Assembly: GCF_002410825.1 (NCBI RefSeq)
Contig: NZ_DHOS01000001.1
Location: 174,574-238,573, forward strand
Direction: 5' to 3'
DNA: 64,000 bases
From: Proteiniphilum sp. UBA5384
GTDB taxonomy: Bacteria > Bacteroidota > Bacteroidia > Bacteroidales > Dysgonomonadaceae
Part shown: positions 45,996-54,481 of the stretch, piece by piece
Layout: every line of letters starts with the position of its first letter
Position numbering within the stretch: position 1 is the stretch's first letter
Position numbers and translations under genes: made by a program
Notes under the pieces: generated by a model
The model's input: only the letters and a program-made list of their open reading frames with translations
The model's database searches: none
What the model was told of the DNA's origin: nothing

Positions 45996-47111
45996 CTACT
46001 GACTTTTTCGGTAACTCACCACAGCCCATGTGTTCAATGCCAAGGCAAAGCCACACAAGGCAAGGAATTGGGGTATCATTTCGAAGAACGTGCTCCCTTT
46101 AAGGTATACCAACCGCATTACCTGTATAAAATATTTCAGCGGATTAAAAACGGTGATGGTTTTCGCCCATTCCGGCATACTGGTGGTGGGGGTGAACAAC
46201 CCGCTCATCAACAGCAGGATCATCATAAAGAAAAACATCACGAACATGGCCTGCTGCATGGTATCGGAGTAGTTGGAGATAACCAGTCCCATCCCTGAAA
46301 CCACAAGAATATAGATTGTGGCAAAAAGGAAGATGGTAAGCAGGTTGCCTACGGGATAAATACCATAAACCAATGCTCCCAACCCTATGGCGACTGTCAA
46401 CACCGCGAAGCCGATAACCCAGTAGGGAATGAGTTTCGCCAGTACGAAAACCAGTTTTTTTACCGGGGTCACGTTGATCTGTTCAATGGTGCCGGCTTCT
46501 TTCTCACCGACGATGTTCAGCGCGGGCAGGAATCCGCACAGCATCGTCAAAAGGGTCACCATCAAGGCGGGTACCATAAATACCTTGTAATCCAGATGGG
46601 GATTGAACTTGTATTGCGGCATCACACCGAATGAGGGAACTTCGACCGCTGTCACGACCGCTTGCCCTCCCTCTTCCCGAAGCTCAGTGGCATAATCAGC
46701 CAATATGGCCGACAAGTAGGATGAACCCAAGCCCCCTTTTGTGCTATTGACCGAATTGGCCGAAATCATCACACGGGCCACACCTTCGTTGATAAGACTC
46801 TTGTCAAACTCATCCTGAATTTCCAGGATAATATCCGCTTTCCCCGATTCAATGCTACGCATGGCTTCGGGATTGCTGGCGGACACATCCGTCAGCTTGA
46901 AATAACCTCCAGCAATGATTTTATTCACCAGCCGTTCAGAATAGACACTATGGTCGTTGTCGACAATACTCAACCTGACGTCTTTTACTTCCTGGTTGGC
47001 CGCCCATGGAAGCACCAACATCATCATCACAGGCATCATTATGATTATTTTCGGAAGGAAGGTATTCCTGACAATTTGTTTGAATTCTTTCTCTATTAAA
47101 AATTTCAGCAT
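45996..47111 (-). CDS. ABC-2 type efflux permease (YbhR/YbhS-like), second subunit
   Basis: A 371-residue membrane subunit. One N-terminal helix (FLPKIIIMMPVMMMLVLPW) is followed by a large extracytoplasmic domain (about 45-170), then five helices with the conserved GEKEAGTIEQINVTPVKKL motif. It pairs with the neighbouring permease gene 6 bp upstream to form the channel of an ABC-2 exporter. Last gene of the efflux operon. Confidence 0.92.
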   Translation of the reverse strand: MLKFLIEKEFKQIVRNTFLPKIIIMMPVMMMLVLPWAANQEVKDVRLSIVDNDHSVYSERLVNKIIAGGYFKLTDVSASNPEAMRSIESGKADIILEIQDEFDKSLINEGVARVMISANSVNSTKGGLGSSYLSAILADYATELREEGGQAVVTAVEVPSFGVMPQYKFNPHLDYKVFMVPALMVTLLTMLCGFLPALNIVGEKEAGTIEQINVTPVKKLVFVLAKLIPYWVIGFAVLTVAIGLGALVYGIYPVGNLLTIFLFATIYILVVSGMGLVISNYSDTMQQAMFVMFFFMMILLLMSGLFTPTTSMPEWAKTITVFNPLKYFIQVMRLVYLKGSTFFEMIPQFLALCGFALALNTWAVVSYRKSQ

Positions 47112-47117
47112 GGCTGT

Positions 47118-48224
47118 CTAACTTAATCTGGTTTTAAATTTACTCAAGGCAAGCATGATAAGGCTGATCGCCATAACTCCTATAATAACCAGTTCCTTGG
47201 CAATATACTGCAATTCCACTCCCTGAATCATGATCTTTTTTACCGCTTCAATATACCATCGGGCAGGCACGATGGCGGAGACCCACTGCAATACGGGCGG
47301 CATGCTCTCAATGGGGAACATCATGCCCGACAGGAGCATGATCGGCATCATCAATCCCATACCCGAGGCCAGCATGGCGGCCATCTGGGTATTGACCAGT
47401 GTGGAGATGAACAAGCCCAGCGCCAACGCTACAAAGACAAATAGCAAGGATAGGATCGCAAGCCAGAACAGGCTTCCGGAAACCGGCACGCCAAGCACAA
47501 ACACCGACAGGAGGAGTATGGTGATGAGGTTTACGATGGACAAAGTGAAGTAGGGAACCGCTTTGGCGAGGATGATGTAGATCGGTTTCATCGGCGATGA
47601 AAGCAGTACCTCCATCGTACCGGTCTCCTTTTCGCGCACAATGGCTATCGATGTCATCATGGCGCAAATTAACATCAGGATGAGTCCCATCACACCCGGC
47701 ACGAAATTGTAGGCGCTCTTCAATTGCGGGTTGTAGAGCATCCTTGTTTCAGGGATGATCTGGAACGGCACCTGGTATTGCTCCATGAGTTCCTGCTGGT
47801 AAGAACCCAATATGCCCGAAACATAGCCGGTAAGCGTGGATGCCTGGTTGGGGTCGGTGCCGTCGGCTATCAGCTGCACTTTCGCTTCACCCGTGTGTAA
47901 CAGGTTTTCGGCAAAATTTTCACTAAATACGATCACCAAGTTGATTTTGCCATATTTGAATATGTCGTTGATCTGGTCGATATTTGTCAGTTCTTCGGCA
48001 ATGGTGAAATATTCACTGGTATTGATGCGTTCCTTGATCCGTTGCGTGGAAGCATCCTTTGACGGGTCGAACACGGCTACCTTCACGTCTTTCACTTCGG
48101 TGGTGATGGCGAAACCGAACAGCAGTATCTGCACGATCGGCATGGCCAACAGGATCAGCATTGTCCGCTTGTCACGAAAAATGTGATAATATTCTTTCCT
48201 TACGAATGATCTGAATTGTTTCAT
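47118..48224 (-). CDS. ABC-2 type efflux permease (YbhR/YbhS-like), first subunit
   Basis: A 368-residue membrane subunit with the same plan as its neighbour: an N-terminal helix (MLILLAMPIVQILLFGFAI), a periplasmic domain and a five-helix membrane domain with REKETGTMEVLLSSPMKP. It starts 3 bp after the ATPase gene upstream. Two paralogous permeases imply a heterodimeric channel. Confidence 0.92.
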   Translation of the reverse strand: MKQFRSFVRKEYYHIFRDKRTMLILLAMPIVQILLFGFAITTEVKDVKVAVFDPSKDASTQRIKERINTSEYFTIAEELTNIDQINDIFKYGKINLVIVFSENFAENLLHTGEAKVQLIADGTDPNQASTLTGYVSGILGSYQQELMEQYQVPFQIIPETRMLYNPQLKSAYNFVPGVMGLILMLICAMMTSIAIVREKETGTMEVLLSSPMKPIYIILAKAVPYFTLSIVNLITILLLSVFVLGVPVSGSLFWLAILSLLFVFVALALGLFISTLVNTQMAAMLASGMGLMMPIMLLSGMMFPIESMPPVLQWVSAIVPARWYIEAVKKIMIQGVELQYIAKELVIIGVMAISLIMLALSKFKTRLS

Positions 48225-48227
48225 ATC

Positions 48228-48971
48228 TTAATCTGCTTTGCGTGTGGCTCTTCTCGCCAATTGCTGGAAGACGTCGTCCATGGTGGATACCTCGAATTGT
48301 TGGCGCAGATTTTTAGGGGTATCGAGGGCCTCGATCTTACCATCCACCATGATGGACACACGGTTGCAATATTCGGCTTCATCCATGTAGTGGGTCGTCA
48401 CAAAGACGGTGATACCCCGTTCGGCCGCCTGATAGATGAGTTCCCAAAATTGTCGCCGGGTGACGGGATCCACGCCACCGGTGGGTTCATCGAGAAAGAC
48501 CACTTTCGGTTCGTGGAAAATGGATACTGAGAAAGAGAGTTTTTGTTTCCAACCCAAAGGCAGTGATTTTACGAGAGTCTCCCGTTCCCTTTCCAGTTCG
48601 AGTTCCTGTAAGACCTCATCGGTCTTGACTGCGATCTCTTTACTTTTCATGCCGTAAATACCGCCGAAGAGCCGCAGGTTCTCCCACACTTTCAAATCTT
48701 CATACAGTGAGAACTTCTGGCTCATATAGCCGATGTTTTGTTTTACCTTTTCCGGTTCCCGGGCAATATCGAATCCGGCGACGTTTCCTTTTCCGGAGGT
48801 GGGATGGCTCAATCCGCACAACATGCGCATGGCGGTGGTTTTACCGGCTCCGTTGGCACCAAGGAATCCGAAGATCTCCCCTTTTTCCACTTCAAAGGAG
48901 ATCTGATCGACAGCCGTGAAATTGCCAAACCGCTTGGTCAGGTTTTCCGTATATATTGCTTTATCTTCCAT
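48228..48971 (-). CDS. ABC transporter ATPase (first NBD, degenerate signature)
   Basis: A 247-residue nucleotide-binding subunit starting MEDKAIYTENLTKRFG; an ATG at 49007 would add 12 residues. Walker A is GANGAGKTT and Walker B is VVFLDEPTGGVDP, but the LSGGQ signature reads LPLGWKQKLSF, a degenerate form. It corresponds to one half of YbhF, whose two NBDs are fused in E. coli and separate here. With the neighbour at 49027 it should form an asymmetric ATPase pair. Confidence 0.9.
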   Translation of the reverse strand: MEDKAIYTENLTKRFGNFTAVDQISFEVEKGEIFGFLGANGAGKTTAMRMLCGLSHPTSGKGNVAGFDIAREPEKVKQNIGYMSQKFSLYEDLKVWENLRLFGGIYGMKSKEIAVKTDEVLQELELERERETLVKSLPLGWKQKLSFSVSIFHEPKVVFLDEPTGGVDPVTRRQFWELIYQAAERGITVFVTTHYMDEAEYCNRVSIMVDGKIEALDTPKNLRQQFEVSTMDDVFQQLARRATRKAD

Positions 48972-49026
48972 TATTTTCTTTCTTTGATTTTTGATAGAGG
49001 ATTGCATTTCTCTTCCTCTTCCGGGG

Positions 49027-49932
49027 CTATTTTCGGGATAACAGCATGAAGCAGTCTTCTACTGTGGGTTCTATTTCCTTAATAGCAATATTTGTATAGG
49101 ATTTTGCTGCTAAAAAATCTTTTAATTGCCCGGGAGTCGTATCGTTGTCGAATGTGACATGGAACGTCTCTCCAAATGAGAATGAACGGCGAATAAAAGG
49201 GAGGTCGCGTAAGTCCCGCAATAATTGATGCATCTGGTCTGCCTGCACGGCCCACAGGGTGTCAGGATAGTCGGCTACGATGTTTCGGGGCGTGTCCACT
49301 TTTAGGAATTCACCATCCTGTATCAGGGCGATGCGGTCGCAGAGCGTGGCTTCGTCCATATAGGGTGTCGAAACGATGATGGTAATTCCTTCTGTTTTCA
49401 ATTTCATCAGCATCTCCCAGAATTCCTTGCGAGAGACGGGATCTACCCCGGTGGTGGGTTCATCGAGAAACAGGACCGTCGGCTTGTGGATCAAGGCACA
49501 ACTCAACGCCAGCTTTTGTTTCATCCCGCCGGACAGTTTTCCCGCCCTGCGGTCTTTAAATGGTTCTATCTGCTTGTAAATATCTTCAATCAGGTGATAG
49601 TTTTCTTCGATAGTGGTATGGAAAACAGTGGCGAAAAAGGTCAGGTTTTCCTCCACCGTCAAATCCTGGTACAACGAGAATTTCCCCGGCATGTACCCGA
49701 TAATCTGTCGGATCTGTTTATAATCCTTTACCACGTCCAGTCCATCCACCGTCGCCGTGCCGCTGTCGGCGAGCAGGAGTGTGGTCAGGATACGGAAAAG
49801 AGTAGTCTTGCCGGCGCCATCGGGACCGATGATACCGTAAATTTCGCCCTTTTCCACTTCCAGGCTCAAATCCGTGAGGGCCTGTACCGTTCCGTAGCTT
49901 TTGTTGAGGTTATTGGCTGATAAGGCTACCAT
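49027..49932 (-). CDS. ABC transporter ATPase (second NBD)
   Basis: A 301-residue ATPase with Walker A GPDGAGKTT, a canonical-like signature LSGGMKQKLAL and Walker B VLFLDEPTTGVDP. About 70 extra C-terminal residues carry a DUF4162-type domain. It lies 2 bp after the HlyD gene. Together with the 48228 product it matches the two halves of YbhF. Confidence 0.92.
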   Translation of the reverse strand: MVALSANNLNKSYGTVQALTDLSLEVEKGEIYGIIGPDGAGKTTLFRILTTLLLADSGTATVDGLDVVKDYKQIRQIIGYMPGKFSLYQDLTVEENLTFFATVFHTTIEENYHLIEDIYKQIEPFKDRRAGKLSGGMKQKLALSCALIHKPTVLFLDEPTTGVDPVSRKEFWEMLMKLKTEGITIIVSTPYMDEATLCDRIALIQDGEFLKVDTPRNIVADYPDTLWAVQADQMHQLLRDLRDLPFIRRSFSFGETFHVTFDNDTTPGQLKDFLAAKSYTNIAIKEIEPTVEDCFMLLSRK

Positions 49933-49934
49933 GA

Positions 49935-50834
49935 TTAATTGATTTTAATCTCTCCATACATCCCCTTTTTGATATAGCCGTCGTTTTTAACAGCCACTTT
50001 CACGGCATACACGAGGTTGGCGCGTTCATCTCGGGTCTGGATCGTCTTGGGCGTGAATTCGGCCTTGTCAGAAATCCAGGTGATGGTTCCGGAATATTCT
50101 TTTCGGTCCGATTTCCCCCGGTCAGCGTATACTTTCACCGATTGCCCGATTTTCAGGGAAGTTAGCTGGTCGGCGGTAATATATACCCGCAATGTCATAT
50201 TCTCGATATCGGCCACCTTGAACAATGTCCGTCCCTGTATGGCCAATTCGCCCTGTTCGGCGTATTTCGACAACACAGTTCCATCGATAGGGCTTGAGAT
50301 AATACTCTTCTGTATCTGGTCGTCGATCTGGTCGATCTGTGCGATCAATCCCAAACTTTCTCCTGAAACACTGCGGTTGTTGTTCTCCAATGTCTCGGTT
50401 TGCGCGGAGAGTTGCTTTTCTAGCAGGGCGATCTGCGCGTTGATGTCATCCAGTTGTTTCCGGTTGGCGGCATTGGACTGTACCAGGTTTTCGAATCTTT
50501 TCTGTTCCTTTTTTTGGGTGGCGATTTGTTGTTGGATCGAAGCGATTTGCCGGGAGACATTATACTGGCGGCTCTCTACCGATTTCATGCCGGCCAATAG
50601 TTGCATTTTCTTGAGATGGAGTTGCACGGTGTCTATATAACCTGCTTGCTTGCCTGCTTCCAGTTTTTGCCCCTCTTCGATATCGAATTGGATCAGTTCC
50701 CCGGTTGACCTGGCCGATACGGTAACTTCCCTTGCTTCAAAAATACCCGAAGCATCATAGGTTCCATTATTCTTCCCGCATGAAGTGAAAATTAGGGTAG
50801 TGATCCCGACGATAAATAAAATATTCGTTTTCAT
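49935..50834 (-). CDS. HlyD/YbhG-type periplasmic adaptor lipoprotein
   Basis: A 299-residue membrane-fusion protein. The lipoprotein signal ends at C19 in LIFTSC. A lipoyl-like half (GIFEAREVTVSARSTGEL) flanks a long coiled-coil hairpin at about 75-155, rich in Gln and Lys. The second half contains ISSPIDGTVLSKYAEQGE and the beta-barrel region. It links the inner-membrane ABC complex to the TolC protein encoded upstream. Its start codon directly follows a tandem repeat at 50840-50894. Confidence 0.92.
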   Translation of the reverse strand: MKTNILFIVGITTLIFTSCGKNNGTYDASGIFEAREVTVSARSTGELIQFDIEEGQKLEAGKQAGYIDTVQLHLKKMQLLAGMKSVESRQYNVSRQIASIQQQIATQKKEQKRFENLVQSNAANRKQLDDINAQIALLEKQLSAQTETLENNNRSVSGESLGLIAQIDQIDDQIQKSIISSPIDGTVLSKYAEQGELAIQGRTLFKVADIENMTLRVYITADQLTSLKIGQSVKVYADRGKSDRKEYSGTITWISDKAEFTPKTIQTRDERANLVYAVKVAVKNDGYIKKGMYGEIKIN

Positions 50835-50839
50835 ATTTT

Positions 50840-50894
50840 GATTGTTATTCGGTTGTTATTCGGTTGTTATTCGATTGTTATTCAGTTGTTATTC
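50840..50894. repeat. Five 11-bp tandem repeats just upstream of the HlyD start codon
   Basis: Five units of the form (G/A)RTTGTTATTC run without gaps: two GATTGTTATTC, two GGTTGTTATTC and one AGTTGTTATTC. In the mRNA (minus strand) they read GAATAACAAYC and end 5 nt before the ATG, so they occupy the ribosome-landing zone. No other feature lies in the 155-bp gap to tolC. Confidence 0.85.
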
Positions 50895-50989
50895 AAATTC
50901 ACGTTGTAAATTTAGGTGTTTGCTACGCTCGACCCGGTAAAAACAAATTTTTCCTCTGTACTCGCTTATCGCAAACATTCAATTATATT

Positions 50990-52261
50990 CTAATTGTTGG
51001 TGGCGAACTTGAGGTTGTAGAGGGCGAGCAGTAGTTCCGTTTCGTGTAAGAGCTTGTCCCGAATCGCCATTTGTTCGGCATTGATATCGCGTGTCAGATC
51101 ACTGGCGGAGATGGTGCCGTTGGCCATTTTCACTTCTGAAGCACGTTTGACCGAACCTCTCAGGGCAATGATTTCATCATCGTATTTTAACTGTTCGACC
51201 CAATTGTCGATATGACTGCTTTTTTGTGTAATGTCGAGATTGGTATTGAACAGGAAGGTTTCACGTTGTGTTTCGATGCTCTGTATATTGTTTTGAATAA
51301 CCTTGCGGTTGTTCTTTTGGGTATAAAAGTTGCCGATATTCCAGGATACTCTGACACCGGCGACATAGTATGCCTCGAAACCGTCTTTCAGCATGTTCAG
51401 TCCCGGTTTGCCATATCCGCCTGTAGCAAACAATCCGAGTTTCGGCATCAGCCCTGAAGTGATTTCACGGTCTTTTGTGGCAAGGTTTTGGATCTGCGCG
51501 TCGTATAAACTCAATTCGGGACGGTTGATCGTGAGGGTTGAGGGACGTACCGGCATGGGTTTTACAAATTCTGTATCTTCTCCCAATTCTTCACCAATCA
51601 GCTTCGACAATACTTCGATGTATGCCTTTTTTGTATTGGAAAACTGGACTTCATTCTGTTTTGCCTTTAATAAATCTACCTTTATAGCATCCAAATCGGA
51701 CTGGTTGGCGATACCGTTAAGGATGTATGATTCTATTTGGTTATAATTCCTTTCGAGTTCGTCCTGCAATAGGCGATTCTGTTGAGTTTGCGCCTCGGCG
51801 AGCAAAATGCCAAAGTAAAGCTGGTTGATCCTTTCGTTGAGGGCGTAGATGCTCACTTCTACATTTTTTTTATCCACTTCGGCTGCCGTTTCCATTCCTT
51901 CCTTTTGCGACTTGATGGTGCCGCCGTCCCATATTACCTGGTTGATATCAAGCGTGGCGCTGTACTGGTCATTGCTCAATGTAGGGATACTTATGTCTTG
52001 TATTCCCAATTGGGACAAGTCAATCGGAAACTTTGTCACGTCCGACTGGTAGGAGGCTTTGGCCGAGAATGTGACTTGCGGCAGGTATCCCTTATTGGCA
52101 TTCGAGAGATTATACGCTGTAGTTTTCTCGACTAGATCGTATTGTTTGATAAGCGGGTAATTTGCCTGCGCTTTTGTATAGCAATCCTCGATTGTTATTT
52201 GGGCAAAACTTGTAAGATAACCTAGCAACAAAAGGTGTAGAATGAAAAACTTTTTTGTCAT
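50990..52261 (-). CDS. TolC-family outer-membrane efflux protein
   Basis: A 423-residue outer-membrane factor with signal peptide (HLLLLGYLTSFAQ). Two repeats of the OEP domain are visible as long helices with AEAQTQQNRLLQDELERNY and, near the C-terminus, GSVKRASEVKMANGTISAS. It provides the exit duct for the ABC-2 exporter. It follows tetR and has a candidate TetR operator 24 bp ahead of its start. Confidence 0.93.
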   Translation of the reverse strand: MTKKFFILHLLLLGYLTSFAQITIEDCYTKAQANYPLIKQYDLVEKTTAYNLSNANKGYLPQVTFSAKASYQSDVTKFPIDLSQLGIQDISIPTLSNDQYSATLDINQVIWDGGTIKSQKEGMETAAEVDKKNVEVSIYALNERINQLYFGILLAEAQTQQNRLLQDELERNYNQIESYILNGIANQSDLDAIKVDLLKAKQNEVQFSNTKKAYIEVLSKLIGEELGEDTEFVKPMPVRPSTLTINRPELSLYDAQIQNLATKDREITSGLMPKLGLFATGGYGKPGLNMLKDGFEAYYVAGVRVSWNIGNFYTQKNNRKVIQNNIQSIETQRETFLFNTNLDITQKSSHIDNWVEQLKYDDEIIALRGSVKRASEVKMANGTISASDLTRDINAEQMAIRDKLLHETELLLALYNLKFATNN

Positions 52262-52284
52262 AGAGGTCTTTTATTAATTTGACT

Positions 52285-52303
52285 ATTTAATTGATCAGTT
52301 AAT
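52285..52303 (-). promoter_or_regulatory. Candidate TetR operator upstream of tolC
   Basis: ATTTAATTGATCAGTTAAT is a near-palindrome centred on TGATCA. It matches the site in front of tetR (53038-53056) at 15 of 19 positions, supporting a shared regulator. It would lie in the tolC leader or promoter. Confidence 0.6.
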
Positions 52304-52408
52304 CCGGTGGTAAAAAAATACATTGTTTGGAATGTTGAATTGTTGAATCGTTAAGCTGTTGACTCAAACTATTATATTTATCGAATTGTTCAGTATATCC
52401 CGGGAAAA

Positions 52409-53026
52409 TCATACCCTTAGACGGGATAAAACCGTTTCGATTACTTCTTTTTGCCGTTGTTCCAACATTTCTTCAAAATTTCCGTCCGGTATGCTGAACG
52501 CTCTTTGGAGTACGGGTTTTACCAAAAATGGCATGATGTTCAACGATAAAATGGTAATTAGCAAGTCTGTGGCCAGAATCGGACGAATAGTCCCTTTTTC
52601 GATTTCCTTTTCAAGTTCGGCTTCCAATTGGGTTAAAACAGGAATCATGTGTACTTTCAACCTGTCTACTAAAGATTGGAGCCGGTCAGGATTGGAGGAT
52701 ATTTCATTCAATACAAACTGCGGAAGCATCGGATTTTGCTTCAAAAAATTGAAATGGAAGCTTACCAATTGGGCTATCCTTTCTTCTATGTTGGATATAT
52801 TCTCTCCTGTACTTAAAATATTTGAGGCTATCATCCCGATTTTTTCCTCGAATACCTTTTCGAACAGGTTGTCCTTGGTGCGGTAGTAGTAATGCACCAA
52901 TGCCTGGTTACAGCCTGCCAGCTTCGCAATCTGACCGGTTGATGTTTTTGCATATCCTTGTTTCAGAAAAAGATTTTCGGCTGCTTCCAAAATTTGGAAT
53001 TCCATGCTTTTGTCATCTTCTTTCAT
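52409..53026 (-). CDS. TetR/AcrR-family repressor of the efflux operon
   Basis: A 205-residue regulator. The N-terminal HTH reads GYAKTSTGQIAKLAGCNQ followed by ALVHYYYRTKDNLFEKVF, the canonical TetR pattern. The C-terminal ligand domain is helical with no recognisable specificity. First gene of the minus-strand efflux block, 147 bp ahead of tolC. It most likely represses itself and the exporter until a toxic ligand appears. Confidence 0.92.
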   Translation of the reverse strand: MKEDDKSMEFQILEAAENLFLKQGYAKTSTGQIAKLAGCNQALVHYYYRTKDNLFEKVFEEKIGMIASNILSTGENISNIEERIAQLVSFHFNFLKQNPMLPQFVLNEISSNPDRLQSLVDRLKVHMIPVLTQLEAELEKEIEKGTIRPILATDLLITILSLNIMPFLVKPVLQRAFSIPDGNFEEMLEQRQKEVIETVLSRLRV

Positions 53027-53037
53027 TGTTCTGAATT

Positions 53038-53080
53038 ATTTAATTGATTGATTAAATTTGTCTATTAAAATTCAAAGTTA
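53038..53080 (-). promoter_or_regulatory. tetR promoter (-7 box) and operator
   Basis: On the minus strand TAACTTTG (53080-53073) matches the -7 box. Just downstream, ATTTAAT-TGATTG-ATTAAAT (53038-53057) is a 7-bp-arm inverted repeat covering the expected start of transcription and ending 12 bp before the start codon, well placed for autorepression. Confidence 0.6.
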
Positions 53081-53173
53081 AATGAAATAATTAAACAGGA
53101 GAATTTTTCGAGGAAAAAAATAATAGATTTTTTTATGGGCAATCTTTACATGGAAAATTATTCTTTATAGATA

Positions 53174-53196
53174 CTCCGACCGCTTGCGGCGGGGAG
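53174..53196. repeat. GC-rich hairpin in an AT-rich gap
   Basis: CTCC-GA-CCGC-TTGC-GGCG-GGGAG can fold into a stem of about 8 bp around a TTGC loop. It stands out against AT-rich surroundings between tetR and the degraded genes. It could be a stray terminator or a short palindromic repeat. Confidence 0.4.
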
Positions 53197-53309
53197 GTTC
53201 ATTTTCTTTCAATTATAAACACCGGCTGTTGTTGTCCGGTTAAAAAAGATCTCCCAATTCGACAAAAAGGTTTTACCATTTTGCCGGATTGAAAGATCTG
53301 TCAGATTAA

Positions 53310-53512
53310 TTATCTGGGCTCATAATTTCCGGCAGGTGTTCTGAACGGAATTGCAAGGCGATTCCAGCCATTGATTGCAACGATTCCGATGGTTAACCGC
53401 AACAATTCCTGTTCGCTGAAATGTTTCTGACATTTTCATAAATTTCATCAGAGATATGATCCTGTGAAATCAGTGTAACAGCTTCAGCCCATTCGAGTGC
53501 GGGTTGTTCCTG
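53310..53512 (-). pseudogene. Carboxymuconolactone-decarboxylase/AhpD-family remnant
   Basis: On the minus strand the codons read QEQPALEWAEAVTLISQDH then ISDEIYENVR; after a one-base shift they continue HFSEQELLRLTIGIVAING and WNRLAIPFRTPAGNYEPR to a stop at 53310. This is the C-terminal part of a CMD-domain (alkylhydroperoxidase-like) protein. The N-terminal half is missing (an in-frame TGA lies just upstream) and one base is lost near 53424. CMD genes of this kind often sit next to AraC regulators, and here an AraC gene next door is also broken. Confidence 0.75.
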
Positions 53513-53535
53513 ATATCAAAAGAGAGGGGTAAATA

Positions 53536-53567
53536 TTGTGTAATATTCACGGGAAAAGTTATTTTTG
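53536..53567 (+). promoter_or_regulatory. Promoter of the broken AraC gene
   Basis: TATTTTTG at 53560-53567 is an exact -7 box, with TTGTG at 53536-53540 and a 21-bp spacer. It puts the start near 53574, so the first usable codon is ATG 53592. The promoter has outlived the gene. Confidence 0.6.
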
Positions 53568-53591
53568 CATGATATAAACTCAGGGAATGCT

Positions 53592-54375
53592 ATGGAGCAA
53601 TTGTTTACTATCACTCGGTTTACGGAAAAAAAGTCAAAACGTATGTCGGATTTTACGTTTGAGCCGCATAGTCATGACTTTGAAGAGCTTGTGATCTGTA
53701 AGACCGGGATGATAGAACACCTTATCGACTTCGAACGTTCGAGACTGATTGCTCCCCTGGTTTGTTTTGTCAGTAAAGGAAAAATACTGGATATTACGGT
53801 TTAAGAGTAGTCTGATCTCAGAATCGCGTTTCCAGCTTTATTCCAACTATCACGATTACGCCAATGTGGAACTGCCGGTAGGGGAGAGTTTTGACCGGAT
53901 CTGTGTTGTTACGCAAATGATCGAAGATGAATATGTAAAAGATGCGGCTGATTACTCCATAATCAGAAGCCTTTTAAGCACCCTTTTCGTGTTAATCGAA
54001 GCCGAGCGAAAAAAGAAAGCCCTGCCTGTAACTACGGATAATAATCAGAATATTACTTTTAAATCGTTTTTGCGCATTCTGGAAGATAATTTCAAACGGG
54101 ATGTAAGCGTGGACTTTTACGCGGAGAAACTGAATATGTCCGCGCGTAATCTGAATCTGATCTGTCGCAGTATTTTGCAACGGAGTGTATCTGAAATTAT
54201 CGAAACCCGTAAACTGACCGAAGCAAAGAATCTGCTTATGCATTCCGACAAGACAATCTCCGAAATCGGATTCGATCTTGGCTATAATGAAAAGGCCTAT
54301 TTCACGAAAGTATTCAAGAAAAAAGCGGGAGTAACTCCGTCTGGGTTCCGTAATGAGATGAAAAAGATGCTTTAA
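53592..54375 (+). pseudogene. AraC-family regulator with internal deletion and frameshift
   Basis: The first frame reads MEQLFTITRFTEKKSK to FVSKGKILDITV and stops at 53804. The second frame overlaps it and continues WILRFKSSLISESRFQLY through the AraC HTH pair (RDVSVDFYAEKLNMSARNL and KTISEIGFDLGYNEKAYF). Family members have roughly a dozen residues between SKGKI and WILRF, so a small out-of-frame deletion near 53780-53795 is likelier than a simple sequencing slip. The C-terminal DNA-binding half is intact and could only be made by re-initiation. Confidence 0.78.
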
Positions 54376-54481
54376 TCGCTATATTACCGATATTTACTAC
54401 TATTCTTCCTAAAAGTATTACCTCTGCCCTTTAAAATACCCCGATCTTTGCGGTATAATTAATTATTAAAACAACAAGAAT

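Noticed and set aside
45855..46298. Plus-strand frame after the DUF438 gene
   Set aside because: It overlaps the end of the convergent permease gene and has a Gln/His-rich shadow-like composition.
50840..50894. CRISPR-like array
   Set aside because: The units are contiguous 11-bp repeats without spacers and no cas genes are present; it is a simple tandem repeat.
53565..53591. ATG 53565 as start of the AraC gene
   Set aside because: It overlaps the -7 box of the promoter; ATG 53592 is the first codon after the predicted transcription start.
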